Source: Flammula alnicola (lineage: Eukaryota > Basidiomycota > Agaricomycetes > Agaricales > Strophariaceae). From it: a stretch of 64,000 nt of DNA. Below, in pieces: positions 11,000 to 22,296 of this stretch. Under the pieces are notes generated by a model. That model worked only from the letters and a program-made list of their open reading frames with translations, was not told where the DNA came from and did no database searches. The stretch covers positions 1-64,000 of the forward strand of contig JADNRV010000176.1 of assembly GCA_015499995.1 (NCBI GenBank), in the 5' to 3' direction. Both the position numbers and the translations under genes were made by a program. Position 1 is the stretch's first letter; the number at the start of each line of letters is the position of its first letter.

Positions 11000-11676
11000 A
11001 TGACTGCCCAGGTGAACTCCGGATCGACGTATGTTATCACCAATGTAAAGGCAGGTACGGCAATGGATCTGTCAGCAGGGGACAATACTTCCGGTAGGTG
11101 TCCTGATCATTGCCATGCGAGAGGTATTACAAACATTTCTGACATATCTGCAGTTATCGGGTGGCCTGTTCACGGTGCAGCGAACCAACAGGTGAGCGGC
11201 TAGCGTTTTACAGTGACGCTTGTAATGAACGCTGACCACTCTGACATCAGTGGACGATGAACTGGACAGGAAAGGCCTGGACGTTCAAATCGGGCTCAAC
11301 TGGACAATACCTGAGCATCGTTGGCTCTCCTGCTGATGGCACCCGCGTTGTGGCCGCCGCCGAGTCTTTCGAATGGCACATCTGGCGCGCGGATAGTGAC
11401 CCGAATACGTTCAGGTACTTACTCTAAAGGGAACTGGGTATTAAAGGATTCTGTCACTGATATTTGCTTGCGACCGTTCTAGAATCTTCGTCCCCTTTAC
11501 TCATCAGAACCTCGACCTTTACGCGGACGGTAACACAACTCCTGGAACTCCTATTACGCTCTGGTACACCTGGAACGGTCTTCATCAGACTTGGAAGTTC
11601 ACGCACGGTATGAATTTATGTAACAGTAGCCTTTTGGTGTCCTAATTTTGCTTTATTGTAAACCTTTGCAGTCTAA
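11000..11676 (+). CDS. Ricin B-type beta-trefoil lectin (single domain)
   Basis: Five exons (11000-11093, 11154-11191, 11251-11414, 11483-11607, 11672-11676) join in phase to give 141 residues; the last exon only completes a Val codon and the stop. The product is one beta-trefoil domain of the ricin B-lectin (CBM13-like) type. It has the mushroom-lectin opening SGSTYVITNVKAGTAMDLS, a first repeat ending NQQW, a second ending FEWHIW and a third ending HQTWKF. These Q/W and W positions are the repeated hydrophobic core of the fold. There is no signal peptide, as is usual for mushroom fruit-body lectins, and no enzymatic A chain. A role in glycan binding for storage or defence is likely from the family, not shown here. 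A mycocypin-like beta-trefoil inhibitor is a less likely alternative. Confidence 0.82.
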
Positions 11677-13417
11677 CGCGACTGTAAGCCACGGAGATCC
11701 GACAGAGACTTTCAATCTACATCAGGCTTCATTCAGATAAAACTTTATTTCATTCACCTTCCATATCTGTACTTTGCGACGTTGTTGTAGTCTACCACAC
11801 TTTTCTACTGTCCATGTCACTCTTTCCGCTTTCCTTTGATTTGCGAATTCAGACGAACTAAGACCTAGACTGTTTGCGGTGGCGTTGATCGTCTGAATGA
11901 GCATTTTGGTTTCTCGCCCAGATACATTACAAAGGGGTTTCCTCCCGCACGCAAGCCTGCAATGTGACGATCAACAATAAAGTCTGGAGTAGAAGTTGTA
12001 TTCGTTGGGTCCATCCAACGTTCAAGTTCGTCATTTCACCTAAACAAGGCTCGAGCAATCAGGTGTATAACCATGGAATGCTCTCGCTCTTCCCTTCCAA
12101 GTTCACGAGTAACACTGAATCGCATAGTGCTCCGTCCGTCGTAGAGACGGATAGGTATTCTGAAAGCCAACGAGAGGACGATGGTGGGTAGAGTTTCATG
12201 CGCCAACTGATTATAATGGTTTGGCTTATTCAACAACTACTGCAGGCTACATCGGGGAGTAGTCTAGCTAACTGTACGCCGCAGTGGTCAGAACGCGATG
12301 AAACAGTATTAAGACGATAGCCATTACTCACAAGAAAACCAGAACATTCCGAGAAGATTTCCAACGACACGCACTTAAAATATGCAGACAATGTTACGTA
12401 TCGCGAGCACTGCCACGAACGACAGGAATGAATTATTCGTCCCGACCCCTGCGCCATGAAAACTTTCGCATGGCACGAAATGGAAGAGTGGTAGTCCACA
12501 AGCCAGGGAAAGCCCTGAATTACAAGAAAAGACTTGAAACCAGTATTCGTTCTCTCATCGCTCCGTTACTCTCAAAGTCGTATTGTGAGCGACTTGAGAA
12601 TGCAGCACGTTTGCTGCTTCGATGTTGGTAAGGAGGAAGAAAACGGCGGCGGAAAATTTCTTAAGAGGCAATTGATCACTTGCGGACCAATCGTCCTTAG
12701 CTGACAAAGAAAGAAAATTTGACGTTAGATTCATCCATAATTGGCCGTCGTCCCATTTGATACCAACACGTGTTGAGTTACCACTATTAGGTTTTAGCTG
12801 GGAGGAGTTGAGAGAGACAGCCTGACGCCGCGGAATACCTGCTTAGCCTGAAAAAATGCCTGCTCCCCCAGATAATTACCCTTTAAATGAACGGAACTCG
12901 AAATTTAATTCGTACGTTAACTTGAAGTTTGCATTTCCCTGCATTTCCGTGAATAGCCGTGAATGCAACGTGAACGCCTCGGTGATCTTCCAGGAGGACA
13001 ATTCAACCTGTCACTGTACTTACATGTCGTATATTAACATCTTTACAGCGGTGATGAATGCAGAAGTCTGACCTCGTCAATAGCATCACAGGGTGTCGGG
13101 TGGCTTTCATGCTGCGCTTCGCTTGCAGTTCATATCTCTTCAGACAGTTGGGTGTACATACGCTTATAGGGACATTGAGTTCTTAATCTCGCGAAAAGAT
13201 GCATATGACCAACGGAGACTAGGTCGTACGACGACCTCTCCCATTTCATATCTCTGTTTTACATGACTTTATATTACTTCCTCGCCCCATAACTCTCCGA
13301 CTCGGACGCACTCCTCGCTTTGTCCTCCTCTCCATACGATTCAATGAAATTTGTTGGCTGGTTCCTAAAAGTAAAAATCCCTCCTCTCCTCCTCATCTGA
13401 CCTCAAGCCTGAAGTGC
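11677..13417. other. Intergenic, no supported gene
   Basis: Short ATG-started frames at 12428-12631 and 12856-13071 have no recognisable motif and no splice continuation. The first few hundred bases are probably the lectin 3' UTR. Confidence 0.4.
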
Positions 13418-13729
13418 TTAGAGGTATCCCAGGAAGCCTCGCGACCTCGAGCGCCTGTGCCTGTGCCTGCCGCTGTGAGAAGACATGACGACCGTTGGCG
13501 TGTGCCCGTAGTAAGGCATGGCGGCAGGAACGCCATAACCGTAAGGGTGCTGCTGATAAACGACAGGCCCCGCTGACATCGGAGCGTGCATCGGAGCGTG
13601 CATGGTCGGATAGTAGTGTTGACCAGGCAGAACGGCACTCATGGGCGCTTGTGGGTAATACGACCTCGAGACGGGGTAATGAGGCGTAACGAAGGAGGTG
13701 ACGCTACCGGCAGTGCTGGGGTAGAACAT
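13418..13729 (-). CDS. Small Tyr/Pro/His-rich protein
   Basis: A single-exon frame of 103 residues starts at an ATG in good context (AACATGTTC). The protein is low-complexity and rich in Tyr, Pro, His and Met, with a duplicated MHAP unit near the centre. It ends in a basic tract, RHRHRRSRSRG, before FLGYL. There is no signal peptide or transmembrane segment. A TATAAA on the same strand (13964-13969) lies about 235 bp upstream, leaving room for a 5' UTR. Small proteins of this composition are common and mostly uncharacterised in Agaricomycetes. The function is unknown. Confidence 0.6.
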   Translation of the reverse strand: MFYPSTAGSVTSFVTPHYPVSRSYYPQAPMSAVLPGQHYYPTMHAPMHAPMSAGPVVYQQHPYGYGVPAAMPYYGHTPTVVMSSHSGRHRHRRSRSRGFLGYL

Positions 13730-14976
13730 GTTGTAGATGAGTAGGTTGTGTCGGTTAAGGGAGCTGGTTGCGCTTTATGCAGAAAGGAAGCGATTGCTTG
13801 ACCGTTTGAGAGATGCAATAGAATGCGACGTTAATGAGTCGTAAGAGGTCGTAGAGCGTAGTCGTACAAAAGTTCGTAAAAGAGATATGAAAGTTCAATG
13901 GAAGTGGTTCGAACAGGCCAGCCTGGTGAGGGAACTGGAATTAAAAAGTCCAGCAGTCCGCGCTTTATATGATTATCGTGCACAGCACGGGATGATGGCC
14001 GTTACGAACGCCGTGGAAACCATCAGAAGCGAAAGATGGATTTGCCTTTTGAGGAAGGCGTAACTGCGCCAACGCCCATTGGGCAGTGCTCTCGAGCCTA
14101 GGCAGTGCTTGGCTGCTGAAACGTTGACTTGTTGCCCGAGAGATGATTATGCATCCATGATCCAAGAAGGCGATTCAGCGAGGGCTCCGAGTGTTTTGCC
14201 ACGGTCAGTCAATGGTTTGCACCACGGGTCTAGCGATATCGGAAATGACGCGAAAGGGAGCAAAAAAATAAGCGGGTGGAGTGAAGAAGAGCTTCACTGT
14301 GCCTCCTGGAGCACACATGTGACACACCTCCGAGTGAATCTGCACACCCACCAACTTGATTCAGATCAAGTTATGTCCATCAAACAGAGATGAATAGTTA
14401 CCGGTACTTGAGTCGGCCATGAGTTTGATGGATGAAGCTTGAAGCTTGAAGCTTGAAGAACCAGCCATCCATGACCCACAGCTAAAAACATACCGGAATT
14501 AGCCTGCACTATTATGTTCACGCACATGAGAGAATAGTTAGAGTTTGACAGTGTCTGAAATAAGAGGATCTTGTTCGAAATATAGAGTATACTGCAAGTT
14601 TGATACAGTCGGCGTCAGTTTACTACTTACAGTAAGCTTATTTAATTACTTGAACCTGGTCCGATTGCCAGGATGGTATGGTAATGACAGAGTGCAGTTG
14701 TACGCGAAGAAGAGAGATTATGGCTTGCCCCGTTGCACGATCAGAGAGAATCGGGAAGCACAGTGCTATAAGTAGCCGCCAAGTACCCGGTGCAAGCTCC
14801 TGGAATGAAAGAGGTCTAAAGGGACGTACCCAAGTCCCGGGAAAAAGTTCGAGCCTGCCCTCCAGAACGATCGCGGAAGGTGATCGTCTTCTATGACAGA
14901 GTATCCTGGCCAGAACCACCGTTAAGAGTTAAGTCAAAGATGAACGACCATGACCCTGCGACGAGCCTCCGCCAAG
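13730..14976. other. Intergenic, no supported gene
   Basis: No supported coding signal. A short tandem repeat of GAAGCTT (about 3.5 units) lies at 14434-14458. Confidence 0.4.
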
Positions 14977-15300
14977 CTATGGCAGGGAGAAGTCTTTGTC
15001 AAGACGGCTTACTCGCAATGCTTGGAGTAGCAGTTGGGCCGCTTTATCCAGAATAGCTGTTTGTCGTCGCCAATATTCAGAATGCGATGCAAAACGAGGA
15101 ACGTAAGGTAGCGGCAAGGATACCTTCTCTACTCCAGAAAACAGCGTTGTCACCCACTGCGCAAGGAGTTCAGCCTGCAAGGGGTCGATTGGAGGGTAGA
15201 ATGGGGATATATGCAGTCGAGATATAAGTTTCCAGTGCGGAGTTGCTTTGAACGCGAGCGAGCGAGGCCGGGTCAGTCCATTAGGATACGACGTCGACAC
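14977..15300 (-). pseudogene. Possible C-terminal remnant of an F-box-type gene
   Basis: An open minus-strand frame of 107 codons has no ATG at its head. It contains a run such as LLAQWVTTLF followed by SLPLPYVPRF and SRLDKDFSLP, which reads like a real protein tail and resembles the C-terminal part of Agaricomycete F-box proteins. It lies downstream of the frameshifted F-box gene at 15521-16577 on the same strand. It may be the separated end of that gene, with about 220 bp of disrupted sequence between. The link is inference. Confidence 0.35.
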
Positions 15301-15520
15301 TGCAGCGCTCGCTTAGAGGCTTGAGAACACGGAGGACCCAGATCTCGACCACACACCGCCCCTTCCTAGTTTGTCTTCGTTGACAATCCACTGTCGGACT
15401 CTAGACACCATATTGTTTACCTAGGAGACGTTCTACCCACTCCTCGACGCCATTCTAGAGGGTTGCCCCTCTATAAACGATCGCAGGCCTCATTTCGAGT
15501 TTCCAAAATGGAAATCACGC

Positions 15521-16577
15521 TTAAGCATAAGAAAGAGGTAGGAGATATTTGGCGGCAATATCGGAAAAGATGAGTGATTGCGTTAGGTCTGTCGAGAGAT
15601 AGGGCCGAAAGACAGGAGTCAAATAGTCGCTCATCGAGAACGAGATGCGAGAGGTTAGAGTACGAATTGATGCATGTATGAGGCTTCGAGTGCCTGGAAA
15701 ACATCGCGGAAGAAGGGCGAACGGCGTTTGAATGTGGATGGCATGGAAGGAACCCTTTGAACTGACGAGTGATGGGTCGAATAGACGATACATCATATCC
15801 GGATTCTTGGGAGGCAGAAGTGGAGGTCCTTTGGATCGTCTAATTGCGCTTCGCAATCCTGCTTTTGCCTTTGCCATCAAGCCTTTCGTCAGATTGATGG
15901 AAGGTGTTGGTGAGGCCCTCTCAGGCCCATCATTGTTGGTTCGGATTAAGTTGTGGTTGAGGGATTCGTCAGGATCGGCATTCACTTCCCAATTCTCAGG
16001 CTGAAGATGATAGCTCTTGTTACAGAGCATTAGCTTCTCGCAGCCCTTGGAGGATAGGGACTTGAATATGCTATCCAAAATGTCGGCTATCGGGAGAGGG
16101 ACAGCAGACCGAGGATTTGCATTGAAGTGGCGGTATTTACGATCACCTTCGAAGTGTATCGCTACGGCTCGCACAGCAGTTATGCGTGATAGCAACCTGG
16201 CAAAACGATTGAGATGGTTCTGGAGGTTAGGAATGTTGGTGAACGATTGTAGAAATGTACAGTGGATTTCGTCGATAGATGTGATATAAAATGCGACCAG
16301 GAGTCCTACTTCTGGGCTCAATCCAGGCGGATCACCCTCTTCTTCCTGGCGATGTCTGCGGTGCACGGACAGAAGGTTGTAATGTTGTCCTCGAACTTGG
16401 CTGTTATCATCAAATATGAGTGTAAATGATTGTTCGGGGTTGTGTATATTTTTAACAGCAAAGAAGAAGGGAATTGCAATGTTGTTGAGTCGCTTGGAAA
16501 GTATTCCAGGGTTCAATTTCATCATCTTTAAGAATGTGGAGGAGGATTTCCGTCGGGAGATCCATGAGTCTAGGCAT
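15521..16577 (-). pseudogene. F-box-type protein with a +1 frameshift near its N-terminus
   Basis: An ATG at 16577 (or 16565) opens the typical F-box start MDLPTEILLHIL. That frame leaves the family pattern near base 16508 and soon stops. The next frame then carries the expected continuation, LSKRLNNIAIPFFF, and stays open for over 330 codons to 15521. A single extra base in the run GAACCCTGGA explains the break. The remainder has the long, weakly Leu-rich body seen in Agaricomycete F-box proteins, which act as substrate adaptors of SCF ubiquitin ligases. It is either a recent pseudogene or a sequencing error; no intron with good sites bridges the shift. It is divergent from the IRC5 gene, with about 200 bp between the starts. 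Confidence 0.55.
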
Positions 16578-16783
16578 CTTTGGGTGCTAGATAAGTGGAA
16601 TCTTGAAGCTACTTAGAGTTGTACTTTATGAAAATAATTGCATTTTCCAAAATTCGAGTCCCACGTGCTCGCATATGTTTAGGGCTGGCAGAAGCGCGCT
16701 TGCGGTCATGTCTGGAAAGCATGACGCGACAACTCAACCACGGTCCACAATCTTCGATTCTGCTCTGCGATCCGTGTCTCAAG

Positions 16784-19700
16784 ATGAGCTCACCCGTGTC
16801 CTCGTCACCCGCACCTTTAGATTTCGCCTTTGACGTCGAGCAGCACGCAACGCCTACAACTAATAATACGTCACCAGAACCAGAGACGAGTACGGCAGCT
16901 TCTTCACCACCAGCACACGAGTTGTCAGAATACAGCTATGCGAGTAGCGAAGTAGCTGAAAGCCTAGGGGTACGATTTTTATTGCACGACTCACCATTTT
17001 TGCACGAATCACCATTTTGCTCATTTGCGCCCGTTTTTAAGGATACTGATCATCTCAGCACTAAAGAAGAGTCCGCGGCTGCAACACCAATAACCATGAA
17101 TGAAACGGTATATAGAGCTGCTTCCTTTTTCCATTACCGACATGTCTCTGATATCGCTTTTCCAGGAAACGGAACGGCGCCTGGCGCGACTCCAATTCCT
17201 TCTTCAACGATCCGCTGTCTACTCGGGCATTCTGAAGACTCGTATGGACGAAGAAAAGGCTAGGCAAGCCAAGCTACAAGCTCAGAAAAGACAGGCAGAA
17301 AAGGCAGGCAGGAAACGCGTCCGTCCGGACGCACATCCATCCCCCAAAGGCAAGCGGAAGAAAGGCACAAACGGCGAAATCGTTGCTATAGACGATGTCG
17401 AGGTCGAGGGACATGGAGAAACACCCATCTTCCAACAACCGGCGCTCGTTACGGGCGCGAGGTTGAAGCCCTACCAACTTGAAGGCCTTCAATGGATGGT
17501 CTCGCTTGACCAGAATGGTATTTCTGGGATCTTGGGTTCGTGATTTTTTTTTTCCTATTTAGAAGAATACAATAAAATCTTACTTACGCCTTCTGAAGCT
17601 GATGAAATGGGTCTTGGCAAGGTATGTCCATTTCAAGACGCTTTAGCCTTTCGTCTCACATTCTTCTGACAGACATTGGAAGCGATCGCATTCAGCGCGT
17701 ACCTCCGAGAACACGACAATTTCAAGCCATTCCTTGTCGTATGCCCCCTCAGTGTTCTTCTCAATTGGGCCGACGAGTACAAGAAATTCGCGCCTGACGT
17801 GAGTAAATTCTGTCCACTCTCGTAGGTTGGTTTTTGATAAAAGGATAAAAGATCCCCGTGTGTGTTTACCATGGAACCCCAACTGAACGTGCGGAGCTAC
17901 GACGAACCGTGATGGCACTTCCTGGTACCAGAAGAAGTGCTGCAAAGCATGCAACAAGTAGAAATTCAAAGCCGGGCAAACGTAAAACTGGTAGACCGTC
18001 GAAGACCAAACCAAAAGAAGTGGACGAGAGTTCTGCGCGCAGGTCCAAGAGGCCACAAAAGCAGACCACCAAGGCCAAGGCCACCCCCAGAAAGTCTACG
18101 ATCGTCATCGATTCTGAAGATGAGGTCATGGAAGTTGACGAAGAAACCGATACCGCGAAATCCAAGGAAGAGGAAGGAGAATACACGTCCTCGTTTCCCG
18201 TCGTTCTGACGACATACGAGATGATCATCAAGGATCGCGCACACCTTGCGCACTACGATTGGGGTTACATCGTCGTAGACGAAGGACATAGGTTGAAGAA
18301 TTTTGATTGCAAGCTCATGAAGGAGATCAAGAAATACACGAGTGCGGGAAGGATGATCTTAACCGGCACACCTCTTCAAGTGTGCTTGACGTTTTGTCTT
18401 CCTTCGCATAAACTAACCGCCTGTCTTAGAATAATCTTTCCGAGCTGTGGTCACTACTCAACTTCATCTTGCCTGATATATTCGACGATATCGATACTTT
18501 CCAGGAATGGTACTTAGATATTTCTTTTGTTTCGAGCCTGTCTAATATCCCCTGGGTAGGTTCAATCTTCCAGAACTCCAATCCTCGTTACCCACCTCTC
18601 AGTCTGCGCAAATCATCTCCTCGCTTCATGCCATCCTTAAGCCTTTCCTGCTCCGCCGATTAAAAGTCGACGTGGAAATGAATCTACCGCCCAAGAAGGA
18701 GTACGTCCTATATGCTCCTCTCACTACGAGGCAGAAAGAGGCCTACGACCGTGTTTTGCATGGCGGTCTGCGGGAATGGTTGATACAGGGCGGAACTGGC
18801 GGCGTCCATGTTGTTAAAGACTCGGACGAGATGGAGGAGGACGATTCTGAGCAAAAAGTCGAGGAAGAAGTGAAAGATCGGCAAGGTGTCGAAGACGATA
18901 CAGATGGTTCGAAGGAGCCCGGTAAGAAACGCGTTTCTTCCCGGCTGACCAAGGGTCGTCGGAAGAGTTATGCAGTGGATGGTGACGATGGCGAATATTT
19001 CAAGATGTTGGAGAGAGGGAATCTTGACAAACGCGGCGTAAAAGTTGTCCGGAGCAAAGCAGAGGAGGCCGAAGAGTCCAGGATCGGCAGAGAACATCAA
19101 GCTCGTGCTAAAGGTTAATTCGACCTTTCATTCAACCGTGGCGTAGTTTCTGACCTTTCTCGTTTTTCTCGTGTTTTCAGTCAAGCAAGTCAACAATATG
19201 AAACTACAGAATATGGTGATGCAACTACGGAAAGTCTGTTCACACCCTTTCCTCTTCGACTGGCCCATCGATCCCGAAACCCGCGATCCCGTGCTGGGCG
19301 AAGAGCTCGTGAACGCTAGTGGAAAGATGATGGTGCTTGACCGTCTCCTGAGAGAATTGTTCAAGCGCGGGCACAAGGTGTTACTCTTCAGTCAGTTTAC
19401 GACAATGTTGGATATCATCGAGGTAGCTGCCTACCCTTCTCTCTTGTTCATATTTTGACCATTTCCTTCAAATTCAGGAATGGGCAGTTGACTATATGGG
19501 TTGGCGAATATGTCGCATTGATGGCTCTACAAAGCCTATGGATCGTCGAGAAGAAATGAACCGGTTCCAGACTGGCGGAGACGACCCAGAGGCACCACAT
19601 CTCTTTCTGCTTAGCACGCGTGCAGGCGGGTTGGGTATCAATCTCGTTGCTGCGGATACAGTCATTTTCTACGATCAAGACTGGGTATGACTTCTTTAAA

Positions 19701-20336
19701 ACACGCGACAATTTCCTTCTCATTAATTAACATGTACAGAACCCGCAAATGGACGCACAGGCGCAGGATCGAGCACATCGTATAGGCCAAACGAGACCTG
19801 TTCTGATATTCAGGCTGGTCAGCGCTCACACCGTAGAGACCAAGATCATGCAACGCGCCACTGAAAAGAAGAAACTTGAGGCCCTAGTCATCGCAAAAGG
19901 TAAACCATTCTGCCTCTATTTCTTAGACGACCACCATCAATGCATTTTCTTCCAAGGCAAATTCAAAACACCTGCCGCCGCGGCAAGTACGAAGCGAGAG
20001 ACCATGGCTGAGATGGCAGCATCGCTCCTTCGCCTCGAAGGAGAGAAGATCGACGTTGTGCCCAATACGAAAGAGGGCAAGCAAGGCGTGCTGAGCGATG
20101 AGGACCTTGATGTCCTCCTGGATCGTAGTCCCGAGGTATTTGCTGAACGAGGGCAGGGGTGGACTTCCGGTGCTGCTCAAGCTACATCTGATAAGGTTGT
20201 CAAGAATCTGGACGTTGAAGTCAAGCACGCGGCTATCGGCGCGGGCAAGAAGGCGGCGTTCGCGGTATATGAAGCGCCTGCCCAGGAAGGCAACGACGCG
20301 CTTGCGAAGATTATGGGAGAAGAGGAGGCAGAGTGA
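16784..20336 (+). CDS. IRC5: SNF2-family chromatin remodelling ATPase, LSH/HELLS (Irc5) type
   Basis: Eleven exons splice in phase to about 997 residues; an optional 72-nt in-frame intron at 16970-17041 would give 973. Introns follow exons ending at 17107, 17535, 17621, 17798, 18379, 18509, 19113, 19422, 19684 and 19899. The helicase motifs are complete: [11 protein letters not shown], the Walker [10 protein letters not shown] (across the intron at 17536-17598), the DEGH box [29 protein letters not shown], and the C-lobe RAGGLGIN with [19 protein letters not shown]. The order and the DIFDD segment match HELLS/Irc5 rather than Snf2 or Isw. A Lys/Arg- and Ser/Asp/Glu-rich stretch of about 90 residues interrupts the N-lobe (about 17910-18180), and an acidic one follows the [10 protein letters not shown] motif. 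The family remodels nucleosomes and supports recombination or DNA methylation. Confidence 0.93.
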
Positions 20337-20771
20337 GAGTGATCGACAGTATGTCTTGATCGATGTTTTCTTGGTTTATTTGCTCTCTTTGTTGTCCTCT
20401 TGTTTTATTGGATTTATTATTCTCTTGTTCATATTGTAGATCTATACCCGTCTTTGGTCTCCCCTGTGCAATGCAACCCTTGTAATTTATTGGGTTGGGA
20501 ATAGTATACCAATACATTCCATTCTAATACACCACACGTCTAGACTCTAAAGAAGAGCGAACCTTAGTGTTGGAGCCAAATCTCTGGAACTTCGAACCAT
20601 GGTCACGGCATCCTGGATATTTATGCAACCCAACCTTCTTGGATTATTTATCCTTCGCCGTGGGATGAACGCGCAGGATATGCGGCCTGGGTGCTTTCAA
20701 TTCCCCCTATCACTCCCTGATCTAACACTCGACACTTGAAACTCAAGTCCTTCCTTTCCAACTCTTTCCCG
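20337..20771. other. IRC5 3' UTR and TRF4-like promoter
   Basis: No coding signal is seen in this short gap between two genes on the same strand. Confidence 0.4.
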
Positions 20772-22221
20772 ATGGCGTCGTATTATCTAGGTGATCAGTT
20801 GAAGAATAACATGATGACTGGGGTATCAACCCGCACGAAGAGTGCAGGGGATTACAGTGGATCTCCAATTCCACCATGCGGGGACTTTGCGAGATCAAAA
20901 GCATCGCTCGCTCCTATTCTTTCTCCATGGCTGCCAGAGGCTACAAGTATTCCTCGTCTGCATACATCGTCAGTGATCTATTTCGGCAATAACTCCTCGA
21001 TACTGATTACATGGAGACAGCCTCCATAACGAGATCACGAAGTTCATGCAGTATATGGAACCTACGGCTCAAGAGGCAGCCACCCGCAAAGACCTCGTAA
21101 AACGCTTCACAAATCTCATCACATCTTTTGGAATGGACGCTAAAGTCAGTCCTGTCGGATCCTACGTGACAGGCCTTTATCTCCCTACTTCAGACATCGA
21201 CATGGTACTCACGTTTGGCGCCGTGAATTTATCCAGCTACCTCTCAAGGTTGGATCTGTCGAGGATCCTGCTTAAAATACGCAATTCGGGATTCGCAAGC
21301 AAGGTGGAGGACGTTTTAAATGCCACAGTGCCCTTGATTAGGATCACGGACAAAGTCACGGGGATTGAAATCGACCTGACGGCAGCGGACACTCATGGCA
21401 GCGCGGCCACTGAAGCAGTGCAAAAGTGGATGAAGGGTCCAGAAAGCGACATTATCAAAATGCTGACCACAGTGGTCAAGATGTTCTTATCTATCAGGAG
21501 GTGTGGCACGACTTATACGGGAGGGGTCAATTCGTACGTGTTGGTTTGGATGGTCGTGGCTTGGGTCAAGCTTGAGTGGCCGAAGACGAGAAAGGAAAGG
21601 CACATCCTGGAGGATATTTCCTCGTTGAGCTCGGCTTTTGGAAAGTTGTCCGTACGATCTTCAGCCATCGTCAAGCTCCCCTCCAACTCAGTCAAGCTCC
21701 CCTCCAACTCAGTCCAGCTCCCTTCCTACTCGGTCAAGCTCCCTTCCAACTCAGTCAAGCTCCCCTCTAACTCAACTTCGACGGCTGCTGTGCAGGCAAC
21801 GCCCGCAGTCAAGGAGTCAAAAACGCCAGATTTCGGACAAGTTCTAATGGGATTTCTCAAATTCTACGGCAACGACTTCGACTATTATACAAAAGCAATC
21901 AACATCGAACCCACACCCTCATACCAGATCAAAAGAATTTCATACTCGCGCTATCCCATCACACAGCGCTATCTACTCTCCATCTTCGACCCCGCGAATA
22001 GCTCAATTGATATGGGTTCCAAGGCATACGGCATCAAACATGTCCAGGCGTCGTTTCTAGAAGCTTACAACATGCTGGTGGATGCAGAGCGTAAAACGCG
22101 AGTCCAGAACTATAGCCCGTATCCCGAGGGAGTTTTGGGTAAGCTGCTAGGTGGCGACTTTACAAAATTTGTGGAAAAGAGAAAGAGATTAAGTTACAGT
22201 ATGACTCGGAGGGGTTTCTGA
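20772..22221 (+). CDS. Non-canonical poly(A) polymerase, TRF4/PAPD type
   Basis: Two exons (20772-20946, 21017-22221) are joined by a 70-bp intron with a GTATTC donor, giving 459 residues and restoring the family string PWLPEATNSLHNEI. The nucleotidyltransferase motif is GSYVTGLYLPTSDIDMVL (GS plus the DID pair), with the third carboxylate in EIDLTAAD. The central domain has FTGG-like TYTGGVNSYVLV, and the nucleotide-recognition region has GFLKFYGNDFDY. TRF4/5 enzymes add short A-tails that mark nuclear RNAs for the exosome. The start is the ATG in MASYYLGDQL. It is odd in carrying five tandem VKLPSNS units in the middle of the protein and in being shorter than yeast Trf4. All three catalytic acids are present, so activity is likely, but this may be a lineage-specific paralog. 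Confidence 0.85.
21670..21774 (+). repeat. 21-bp coding minisatellite, five units
   Basis: Five consecutive 21-bp units encode VKLPSNS with minor variants (VQLPSYS in the third). They are exactly in frame inside the TRF4-like gene, so unit number can change without breaking the gene. Confidence 0.95.
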
Positions 22222-22296
22222 GCTTTGGGCGTAATTTTTTTTTGTCATGATTATTGAAACTGGCAATTCATATGTAACATTAAACCAAGCTCGAGC

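Noticed and set aside
12428..12631. 67-codon ATG-started frame
   Set aside because: No recognisable domain or promoter context; cannot be separated from chance.
14079..14393. 104-codon plus-strand frame
   Set aside because: No motif, no splice partners, and composition like the surrounding non-coding DNA.
21670..21774. Regular repeats that could suggest a CRISPR-like array
   Set aside because: Units are contiguous without spacers, in frame, and inside a coding exon: a coding minisatellite.
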